Assembly: GCA_029255685.2 (NCBI GenBank)
Contig: CM055314.2
Span: 10,558,399 to 10,622,398, forward strand
Source of the DNA: Silene conica
Taxonomy: Eukaryota > Streptophyta > Magnoliopsida > Caryophyllales > Caryophyllaceae
DNA length: 64,000 nt
Direction: 5' to 3'
The first letter of the stretch is position 1; every line of letters begins with the position of its first letter. The position numbers and the translations under genes were made by a program. The notes under the pieces were generated by a model, which was not told the DNA's origin, did not search any database, and saw only the letters and a list, made by a program, of their open reading frames with translations. Shown in pieces: positions 56,385 to 64,000 of this stretch.

Positions 56385-57865
56385 TGAAGAGTCTATTGAT
56401 ATAATATACTCAAGAAGGGGGGGTTGAATTGAGTATGCCTTCTTCTCTAATCTTCTTCGATGTGTGAGTAGTTGTATGATGATTGTTGAGTAGAGCAATA
56501 ATAAAGTAGAGGCACGATATTTTTGAAGTGGTTCAGTTTCACACTTTGAAACCTACGTCCACTATTCTCGATTAATAAAATTAGTACCGACTCCGGATTA
56601 CAATTTTATCAACCCTACTCGTACAACTTTGATGTTAGTTGTAACTCAATCTAGATACCGTTAAATATCTAGCTACGACAAATACCGTTAAATATTTGTC
56701 TTACAATGAGTACCGCTAAATACTCAATCTATCTTACGTAAATAAGATAAAGTCTTCAATGTTTTCTTGGTGTCACAATCTTGAATGAATAAGATCAATG
56801 CTTGAGCACTTGAATCTTGAATCGGATATGACAATTAAAAGCTCGAACTTGAAGAATATGACCGACGGCTCTCTCTTGATTTGCGTGTATGTGTGTTGTG
56901 TATTTCGTGTCGATTAATGTGTCATAGGTAGTCTATTTATATAGAATATGTATCTAGGTAATTCAGACCCTAGATGATTTAGGAATATTACTTAAACTAG
57001 AATACTAGTCTTTTAGTAATACTACCTTAAATCTAATCTTAATATATTTAGGAAAGATTTAATAATATACTATATGTATTATATAAGGAATTAATTTCCT
57101 AATTCATATTCAGGAAAGATCTTTATATAATAAACAATTAGTATCCTTATTAAATCAACTTCCTAAACCATGTCAAAGATAATAAAATATATTACCATAA
57201 TATAATCTTAGTTTATTTAGGACATTAAATAAATACATAATATTTATTTAAATAAGTCCTACACGATTTGGTAATGTGGCATATCACACGATTTCCAAAA
57301 TCGAAACAAACTATATTTAGACTATATATTTTTGACAATTAAAATCATATAAAAATCTTTAGTTTATTTTAGTAATAAATAATTATCTCATAAGATATTT
57401 ATTTATTTCTTATTTAACCAAAAGATATTTTATATAATCCTATTAAGATTAACAATTCCATATTTAGAATAGAATACTATTTAAACACTAATACTACACG
57501 ACACAAATTAGGAAACAAACGTTTCAACTAAGATACACATAAATCCCGAACATTTCTTCATGATATAAAGTTATAGCTACTAGCTATAACTAGAACCAAT
57601 CTTGTACTAAAGCTATAGTTGATGAATATAACTTTAGTTTATTATGCGCGCTTGTGATCTTCTATCAATCTTCGACTTAGTCAATTCATTGACTAATATG
57701 CTTGAATCTTTTATACTTGATTGATTAGATCTTGTTACTAATGTTCTGTACACTTAGCACACGATTATACATACGAGTATATAATATATAAATAGCTAGA
57801 CTTGTCATTATCAAAACATAAACATATATACTATATATATATATATTTGAATATATGGTTCAACA
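56385..57865 (-). repeat. E7 5' LTR
   Basis: The 1481-bp LTR has a 7-base G run near 56417 and the CCGTTAAA hairpin array at 56651-56749. The TATA box is at 56934-56943 (minus). The primer site on the coding strand, TGGTATCAGAGC, touches its left side. It differs from the 3' LTR by two substitutions plus the G run. Confidence 0.93.
56934..56943 (-). promoter_or_regulatory. TATA box of E7 5' LTR
   Basis: The coding strand reads TATATAAATA; copies are at 35993-36002 and, in E1, at 18834-18843. All three stand in the same context. The CCGTTAAA array lies downstream of it. Confidence 0.65.
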
Positions 57866-58280
57866 ATCGGGCTAGAGAAATAGCCCGGGGCAACATTAAT
57901 CTCCCCGTAAAAACGCCCCTCGGGGGCACATAACTACGCTCCGGAGGCAGGTAGTAAGAAGGATGACCATCGCCCGCTAAATGATACCCCTGGCGAACAG
58001 ACTGGTCATAGCTAGGAAAGATCCCATAGGCCTGATCGTGGTATAAGTAATCAAGCCTATAAGTCAAATCCCGATGGCGCTCATCCGCTAATGCTTAGCG
58101 CTCATCCGCAAGGTCTGCCGCCGTCTTCATACCCAAATCAACCCGGGCCATGAAATCTATGAGGTCCTGGTGCATAGGGGAACGCTGAGGAGGAACGGAA
58201 CTGGAGGTGGATCCCTGGAAAAATAAAGGACCACTCTGAAAAGGAGGCATGGTAACTGCAGGCTGCTCAAACTGCTCAAA
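57866..58280 (-). other. E5 sequence downstream of ORF-1-like domain
   Basis: Follows the E7 duplication ATCGG. The minus strand reads as Tyr/Arg/Pro-rich protein-like sequence belonging to the C-terminal extension of the E5 frame, which is decayed here. No separate gene. Confidence 0.5.
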
Positions 58281-59222
58281 CTAGAGGTCGGATGAGGTAG
58301 TACCGGTCCTATCTGAGGTATAAACTCTGGGAGGACGCTGATCAGGAGGGAGCTCATCTGGGTCGACCTCAATGTCAAGAAGGTAGGAGGTACTCCCGGG
58401 CACAACTCTCATCCTCTCGGTGTTAGGCAAAGGCACATAATTTCTGAATTTGTTATTGACGCGAATCTGCCAATACTCTTTCCGATCGTTGGGGTTAAAT
58501 TTGATCCACCCCAACGCCTCCTGCAAGTACCGGCGAGATAACGCGTTCTCACCCTGTATATAGTCCACCGTAAAATGCCTCTGACAAAGGTCTTCGGCTA
58601 TCAAAGTGACCATCCCGCCAACACAAATAGGGGTGGTAAGCTGAGGTTGGGTTGCCAACCTACTCAAATGAAGTGCCATATGGTCGGCAATGTTAAGTTT
58701 CGGCCCCTTGACCAAATAGCACCCTAAGATCTCAAGCTCCGCCGTAGTGAAATTATGAGGCTCATCCCGAGAAAAGACGGTCCATCCCATGAACCGGTGC
58801 CATATCCTAATTGGTGCCAAATGCACCCTATAAGCCGGTTTCTTTTTTGTTCTATCACTCACTAAACCGGTAATGGCTGTCCATATGGCCTCCGTATCAA
58901 ATCCCTCCGGAGGCTTAATCGGCAATTTTCCATTGAGACCAAAAATCAAAGCAAAGTTCTCCAAAGTAAGACGGTGATCCTTATTCATGAGACGAAACTC
59001 TAAGAAGGCTACCTTCCCTACACTCCGGTTTTTTGTAACTACAAGGGAGCTCAAAAACTCCCAAGTCAATCGGGGAGAGGTATGAACCGGTCTAGTATCG
59101 TACAAGGTTTTCATCCCCAAACCATCAAAAAACGCCTCAGTGATCCTTTCAATCCCTAACTCCCTTAAACCAGCTCTATCAATAAACCTAGTCGGGTGAA
59201 GGGGGCGATGCTTGAAATAAGT
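58281..59222 (-). pseudogene. E5 ORF-1-like protein (ATHILA ORF-1 family), main part
   Basis: The minus strand encodes a globular domain typical of the ATHILA ORF-1 family: HPTRFIDRAGLRELGIERI, WEFLSSLVV, RLTLENFALIFGL, YRVHLAPIRIWHRFMGW and VGGMVTLIAEDLC. The family's function is unknown; such frames are common in Athila relatives and in their non-autonomous offshoots. The frame is interrupted on its N-terminal side by solo LTR E9 (duplication AAAAT at 59223-59227) and further downstream by E7. The copy is broken. Confidence 0.75.
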
Positions 59223-59476
59223 AAAATTGTAACAGCCCGTATTTTCGTAAAATCTAATTTAAGCATTTTTAATTATTTTAAGTAATAAAATAATATTTTA
59301 GTGACTTAACGGAAAATAAATTATTTAAGTATCGTAAAATATTTTAGAAAGATAATAAGATCCGTCTTAAGAACCTTAAGTCCTTAAGACGAATACTACT
59401 TGGCTTATTCATTTCCAAACCCGTTTCTAATATTCCGTAACCGTTTAAGGGAAACGGGAAGGACACCTCATTGTAC

Positions 59477-59484
59477 TTTATAAA
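59477..59484 (+). promoter_or_regulatory. TATA-like box of E9
   Basis: TTTATAAA about 250 bp after the LTR start, followed about 30 bases later by a C/T-rich start region. It places the hairpin arrays within the transcribed part. Confidence 0.5.
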
Positions 59485-60189
59485 CCAAAATATCGACATT
59501 TCCTCTCCTCCAAGTTCCTTCTTCACTGTTATATCAATCTCACAAAACCTCCATTAAAACATCCTTCTTTCGATCATTTCTCCATCATCCGTTCATCAAA
59601 TCACAAAAGTAAGTACATATTCGGAATCCTCATCGAATTTGCAAGACATCCATCACTTTCATTTTTCGTCTCGTCAACCTTGAAAAACAGGCTGTTTTGC
59701 CTTTAATTCGTTTTTAGTGATTTTAAACCGTTTTCTTTGTTGTAGGAGTTGGTCTCAACGATCCCGACGTGGACACTTACGTTGTAGAGGAGGATCGCTT
59801 GCCGGAAATAGCTTAAAGGTGACGATAATGAGAAACTCGGCCTATTTGTGAATATTAGCACTTTTGTTGTTGACCTTGTCATGGTTTCTGATTTATGTTT
59901 GAGTTTATGATTCTAGACTTAGAAACATGTTTAGGTTGATGCTTATGTGAAGAATTCATGCTTGGAAATATGGTTATGTGTTCACAAGTATAATTTCAGT
60001 TTTTCATATGTTAAGACGGATACATGAAATTAATCGTTTGAGGATTGTTTTGGGATTTATGTGCTGTTAGGAAGTAGTACTTGATGATTTATAATGTTGA
60101 GGAAACAACACTGGTATCGATTCATGAGTTTTTGTGTCGATTTATTGAAGTTTATGATAGGCTGGAAAACGCGATTTCAGCGACAGGCT

Positions 60190-60583
60190 CTCTGAGCCGG
60201 TCGACCGACCGGCCGCCGGTCGACCGGCTGAGAGCGTTTCTTGAGATTTTTGTGATTTATGCGAAACATGGAGACCATAGGAAATAGGTCTCCCAGCCGG
60301 CAGACCGGCCGCCTGCCAGCCGGCTGGGAGTGCGTTGTGTTGTGTTTGTGTGCTTTTCAGAATATAGGAGTAGTCCCAGCCGGCAGACCGGCCGCCTGCC
60401 AGCCGGCTGGGAGTGCGTCATTGTGGATGCGAAATTTTAAGTTTTAAGGAGGCTGAGTTCCCAGCCGGCCGACCGGCTGCCTGCCGACCGGCTGGGAGTT
60501 CGTGTATTGTTTCAGAAAAGAAAGAAGGAAGGCTGAGGTGGTCACCAGCCGGCCGACCGGCTGCCTGCCGACCGGCTGGGGAC
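60190..60583 (+). repeat. Five GC-rich hairpin modules in E9
   Basis: Modules at about 60188-60233, 60292-60331, 60375-60414, 60460-60499 and 60543-60582, spaced 83-104 bp. All share the core ACCGGCYGCC and self-complementary arms such as CCCAGCCGGC with GCCGGCTGGG. The first carries GGTCGACC arms like the modules of E2, so it links the E2 type with the E5/E9 type. They stand out as about 75 percent G+C in AT-rich surroundings. Confidence 0.8.
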
Positions 60584-60734
60584 CCCTGTAGGCTATTCTG
60601 AGGTTTTTGTAATTTGAGCGTAACTTTCAAACGGTTAATCGGTTTTACTTGAAACTTGTGTTGTGTACCTTTGACATGTATTTGAGGTCCCCGGAGGATG
60701 GGCAACATTATATTGGGTTCGGGAATAGAGTGAG

Positions 60735-61690
60735 GATAGAGACCCCCCGGTCGGGCAACCGAAAGGGAAACCGGCTCTCCCTCATCCTTGTTCTCGGGGT
60801 CAATTAAGTGTTGATTAGAAGTTAAAGGTAGAACTATAGATTAGTTCATAGACTTTGATATTGTTTTGATGCGTATTAAGTTATGCGTTAAGATGTCGCC
60901 TCTGAACTTAATACGTAGGTTGTTTGTCATGTATAGGGTTATGCGTTAAGATGTCGCCTCTGAGCCCTATATGTGTTTGTTTGTCGTGTATGGAGCCATG
61001 CGTTGAGTTTTCGCCTCTGAGTTCCATACATGTTTGTTTGTCGTGTCTGGGACATGCGTTGAGTTTTCGCCTCTGAGTCCAGACATGTATGTGTGATCGC
61101 GTCGGAACATGCGTTGAGTTTTCGCCTCTGAGTCTGACGAATAGAGCAACTGCGCGACGGGGCAGTCAGGTTGTCATACCTTACCCGGAGTGCAGGTGTT
61201 TGGTGCTGGAACATGCGTTGAGTTTTCGCCTCTGAGTCTAGTACCTTGGGATGTAGTAGGGGAACATGCGTTGAGTTTTCGCCTCTGAGTTCCTTACTTG
61301 GTTGTGAATTGAATGCTAGTCCATGCGTTGAGTTTTCGCCTCTGAGTCTAGTGTTTTGTGAAAGCTGGTCCATGCGTTGAGTCTTCGCCTCTGAGTCCTT
61401 GCTTGTTATAGTGTATTGGTATAGGTTATGCGTTAAGATGTCGCCTCTGAACCTTATACTTGCTGTTTGTCTAGTATCTGCTTGCCTAGTGATGGTACGG
61501 TGTCAGATCTAGATATTGGTGATGATGTGTTAAGATGTTATCGTTGATGAGACTTATGATTGATTTTAGTATTGTTCACCCAAGGCATTGGGTGACTCTT
61601 TGATCGGTTTCATAAATAGTTGGACTGAAAGACCCCCCGACTGGGCAACCAGTAGGGAGACCGGCTCTCCTTCCTAACGGTTTATGAAGT
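60735..61690 (+). repeat. Two GCAA-loop hairpins flanking the ten-module array
   Basis: Two copies of a block share GACCCCCCG, GGGCAACC and ACCGGCTCTCC, at about 60740-60781 and 61629-61671. In each, a GCAA tetraloop is closed by different complementary bases: TCGG/CCGA in the first, ACTGG/CCAGT in the second. Outer arms also differ and pair, for example TTCATAAA (about 61609) with TTTATGAA (61681). GNRA loops are favoured in RNA, which points to RNA structure. Confidence 0.7.
60872..61459 (+). repeat. Ten hairpins with one fixed core and changing arms in E9
   Basis: The core of about 23 bases begins ATGCGTT and ends TCGCCTCTGA. The ten modules start at about 60872, 60932, 60987, 61044, 61100, 61202, 61255, 61312, 61361 and 61419. 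Arms differ but pair: CGTATTAAGTT/AACTTAATACG, TATAGGG/CCCTATA, TGTATGGAGC/GTTCCATACA, TGTCTGGGAC/GTCCAGACA, CGTCGGAAC/GTCTGACG, GGTGCTGGAAC/GTCTAGTACC, AGTAGGGGAAC/GTTCCTTACT, AATGCTAGTC/GTCTAGTGTT, AAAGCTGGTCC/GTCCTTGCTT (weak) and GTATAGGTT/AACCTTATAC. Mismatches are mostly G-T wobbles or single bulges. Core subtype TTAAGATG goes with arms ending TT/AA (modules 1, 10; also 2), and subtype TTGAGTTTT with the rest. Confidence 0.88.
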
Positions 61691-62198
61691 TGGGTTGAGA
61701 GCTATGCTTTAAGTATTGCTTGATATAATATAAGTTGATGAGATGTTATACTTCGCATATTGATATATGTTGGAGTATTTCGTATTGTTTTATCTGTTAT
61801 CTGTTGTCACAAAAGGTGGCTAGGAGAACTCTAGTCACTCCCCACTGATTGTGGCGTACATGTTTTCATGTATGTAGGTACATGCTGGCTGGAGGGGTTC
61901 ATGTGAGAGCTAGCGAGCGATGATCCTATCATCTTGACTTACACCTTTACATCGTTTTAGCTGGACTCTTAGCTTTGTTATTTTGCGTTGGTGCCTGTAG
62001 GAATGTTCCATCCCAGGCTGTGTATATATTTGGATTTTATACTTAGAACTGTTATTTATCTATTTTGGTTTCAGTTTCAGTATACGTTTCTGTCTAAGAC
62101 TTCTCGCATGTTTTATCTTTAAAAAGTTTAAATTCCGCTGCATTTTTAGTACTTTTGCATGTTTATATTTCCGCTTTCGCGAGGGGTTTTACAAAAAT

Positions 62199-62503
62199 TA
62201 CCTTTTTGTTGGATAGTAGCGAATTGGAGGCCGGGAAAGTTCGGATCCGGACCAATATAGTTGCTACCAAGCACATTTTGCACTTCTTGTTCCACATCGG
62301 GTCATGGCGCGATTTTGATCTTCTCTCAGTCCTTCCTGACATGGTTAACTTGAAGGGATTTGATGAGGGGTTGAAAGGGGTTTGATTTAGGATGTTTTGT
62401 GGAGTTTTTGTAGGTAGGGGATGTAAGAGAGAAGGGGGAAATAAGAAAGAAAGAAGAAGAAATGAGGGTGAAATGAATGAATTCTCCGGCAACGGAGCCA
62501 TTT
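62199..62503 (-). pseudogene. E5 ORF-1-like N-terminus, leader and primer site
   Basis: The likely start MSGRTERRSKSRHDPMW lies at 62342 on the minus strand; the frame runs into the E9 insertion. Between it and the LTR are a short Pro/Leu-rich leader and the primer site TGGCTCCGTTGCCGGAG (about 62483-62500). This site resembles the tRNA-Asp site of E2 with two mismatches. The first open-frame ATG upstream lies in the LTR and is unlikely to be used. Confidence 0.6.
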
Positions 62504-64000
62504 TGATGGGCCGGAATTCGCCGTCACCACCGGTCATCAAACAAGATTTTTAAACCCGAAGAAAAGTAGTATTTAGTTCAGGGTCGAACGCGAAGATGGT
62601 GGGGAAGTTGATTAGTTAAGTTCTAATTAAAGCTTGAGTTGGAAGGTAATAGGTTGGTTTGTGAAAGACTAACAACTAAAGGCAAATAAGAACAATAATG
62701 CTAAGATTAAATTGATGATAAGGAGAACTAGGGTGTCGGGGTCACTTAGGTGAGTCGGTAGCCAAACACAAGATAACGGTCTTGTGTCACTTCTATGGTA
62801 AGTCTAGGGTCGTCTCTTACTAGTCCTAGATTTCGCTACAAACCAAGCTAACCTAACACATAAACATGCTCATGAAACTCAAGACCATCGTTTAAAGCAA
62901 ACAATGCGAAGACTAATACCCAACCGTCGTTGAGGCAATTCGTCGAACACGTAACATGCATGATGTGAAAACTCAACCAAAGAGGCAAAACAAGACTAAC
63001 CCTAAGCATTTTTCATGGCTACTAACTACCCAAGCAAACCCCTAACCCTAGAATGAAACTACTCACACATGATTAAGAAGGAAACATGAACAAGTGAAGT
63101 ATAGATGATAAACATTATGGGAAATGGTAAAAACAAGCAATAGATTAAAAAGAACTTGAGATAAATGTAAACAAATGAAAATACTAAACAAGAGAAAGGA
63201 AGATCATACCAATAATTGCATTAAAGAGAAGAACTTGGATACAAATGAAGAATTCTCTCAAATATCTTCAAGATACACCCAAAACTACAAATGTAAACTA
63301 TTGATCTTCTAAGACTAAGGAAGGATTATCAAGAACTACAAGATTAAAGCAAAATCTAAGAAAAGATTGAAATTCTTAAGAGAGTTTTTGATGGCTAAGT
63401 ATAGATGAATGGAACAGTAAAAACCCTAAAATAAGTATGAAAATATCTCAAAAGTTGCGTCTCAAATAATAGACTAAGTGCGGGTTTATATAGTGTGCGA
63501 AAAACTGAAATATGACTCTCAGCCGGTCCACCGGCTGCCGGTCTGGGACCGGCTAAGAGTCCAAATGTGAACTTCTGAAACTTTTCTTCTTTTCTTCAAC
63601 ATTGCCTTGATCTTCAGCCGATCGGCCGGCTGCCGGTCGGGCACCGGGTGAGAGGCTGGTTGGTGACTTCTGGATTTTTTTCACTTTTTCAATATGTACA
63701 GGTACCACCAGCCGGTGGACCGGCTGCCGGTTGGCCACCGGCTGGGAACCCTTTTGCAAGAATCTGCCCAAATGAATGTTTTCTTCAATTCTTGAAATAT
63801 GGCGAAGTATGGGATATGAACCCCAGCCGGCCTACCGGCCGCCGGTTGGGGACCGGCTGCGATGCAAACTTTCAAGGCCTGTAACATTTCTTCATTTTTC
63901 GCCAAGGTCAAGTCAAGATCCCCAGCCGGCCTACCGGCCGCCGGCTGGGAACCGGCTGGGAGAGCCTGGGAAGAGCTTCTTGCATTTTCTTCTCAAATTC
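62504..64000 (-). repeat. E5 5' LTR (cut by window end)
   Basis: Repeats 26732-28258 with about 22 differences and a few indels. The TATA-like box is at 63485-63492 (minus). The five GC-rich modules are at about 63519-63558, 63615-63652, 63708-63747, 63822-63860 and 63921-63960. The remaining part of the LTR and the outer target duplication lie beyond the window. Confidence 0.85.

Larger units (their letters stand above)
35438..57865 (-). mobile_element. E7, Sirevirus-type Copia element inserted in E5, containing E8
   Basis: LTRs 35438-36924 (1487 bp) and 56385-57865 (1481 bp) are flanked by the duplication ATCGG at 35433-35437 and 57866-57870. The length difference is entirely a G run of 13 versus 7; otherwise I count two substitutions, so the insertion is young. 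On the minus strand come the primer site for initiator tRNA-Met, gag, pol, a third ORF and polypurine tracts. Gag is split by E8. Without E8 the element is about 11.45 kb. It is broken, with about one break in pol besides the insertion. Confidence 0.93.
59228..62193 (+). mobile_element. E9, 2966-bp solo LTR of a chromovirus-like Gypsy element, inserted in E5
   Basis: Starts TGTAACAGCCCGTATTTTCG and ends GGGGTTTTACA, flanked by AAAAT at 59223-59227 and 62194-62198. There is no interior or second LTR, so recombination between two LTRs has probably removed the rest. Length and opening suggest the Tekay branch of chromoviruses, by resemblance only. A TATA-like box is at 59477-59484. Nearly all of the LTR downstream of it would be transcribed, and it is packed with hairpin modules. 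I see no coding sequence; a 144-residue minus-strand ORF is only the translated hairpin array. Confidence 0.85.
26732..64000 (-). mobile_element. E5, old Athila-related element carrying an ORF-1-like frame; right end outside window
   Basis: The LTR at 26732 (start TGATGGGCCGGAATTCGCCG) is repeated at 62504-64000. Next to the right copy the minus strand reads TGGCTCCGTTGCCGGAG, a degenerate tRNA-Asp primer site, so the element runs leftwards and 26732-28423 is its 3' LTR. Its own interior is only about 3.8 kb and encodes an ATHILA ORF-1-like protein without gag or pol. It is interrupted by LINE E6, Sirevirus E7 (with E8 inside) and solo LTR E9. The LTRs differ at about 22 places in the 1.5 kb compared (1.5 percent), making it the oldest dated element here. 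It is broken. Confidence 0.8.

Noticed and set aside
60939-61373. 144-residue minus-strand ORF with repeated DSEAKTQRM/RGENSTH peptides
   Set aside because: It is the translation of the ten-module hairpin array; arms drift in ways that ignore codons, and the strand is opposite to the LTR.
60872-61459. CRISPR-like pattern: a repeat of about 25 bases at intervals of about 50-100 bp
   Set aside because: Plant nuclear context inside an LTR, with no cas-like genes. The spacers are not unique inserts but complementary arms plus filler. Treated as a hairpin array.
1-64000. Host genes, tRNA, rRNA or microRNA genes
   Set aside because: No intact host coding exon series, tRNA cloverleaf or rRNA similarity was recognised. 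Primer sites resemble tRNA ends only because they are complementary to them.

Overview
The window looks like a gene-poor, repeat-dense piece of a flowering plant nuclear genome, probably a eudicot. I base this on Athila-type Gypsy elements primed by tRNA-Asp, two Sirevirus-type Copia families with a third ORF, chromovirus-like LTR pieces and a plant L1 LINE. I could not fix the taxon and found no host gene I would defend.

Layout. I label the elements E1 to E9. Positions 1-19739 hold a three-layer nest. E1 is a Sirevirus on the minus strand, and its left part lies outside the window. E2, an Athila-like Gypsy element at 856-18240 (minus, 1551-bp LTRs), sits in E1 with target duplication AGGCT. 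E3, a gag-only Copia element at 6042-15331 (plus, 1305-bp LTRs), sits in the gag of E2 with target duplication GTGCT. Positions 19740-26731 are old AT-rich debris: pieces of chromovirus-like LTRs, a probable 5'-truncated retroposon, small duplications and a (TTA)n microsatellite.

From 26732 to the right edge runs E5, an older Athila-related element on the minus strand. It is cut by three insertions. The first is a full-length but broken L1 LINE (E6, 29639-34507, plus, 15-bp target duplication). The second is a 22.4-kb block made of Sirevirus E7 (35438-57865, minus, duplication ATCGG), which itself contains Sirevirus E8 (44310-55282, minus, duplication ATAGG). The third is a 2966-bp solo LTR, E9 (59228-62193, plus, duplication AAAAT). 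LTR divergence counted by eye agrees with the nesting: E5 about 1.5 percent, E2 about 0.5 percent, E7 about two substitutions, E8 one indel, E3 none seen.

Autonomy is uneven. E8 looks whole: gag, a full pol and a third ORF. E2 shows only gag and protease, E3 only gag, and E5 only an ATHILA ORF-1-like frame, so these three must have been moved by proteins from elsewhere.

The signal I find most unusual is structural. Nearly every LTR family here carries an array of short hairpins in which a fixed core is flanked by arms that differ from module to module yet stay complementary. The clearest case is E9: ten modules around a core starting ATGCG and ending CTCTGA (60872-61459), with different arms each time. 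E1/E7 have four modules around CCGTTAAA, E8 five around TACTCC, E3 at least two around TCCAGTGGGC, E2 two around CCTTTCRGCCT, and E2, E5 and E9 also carry GC-rich modules. One homologous hairpin in E1 and E7 differs by three complete base-pair exchanges. Several modules lie inside gag, pol or the third ORF. All pairings were read by eye; no folding or database search was run.
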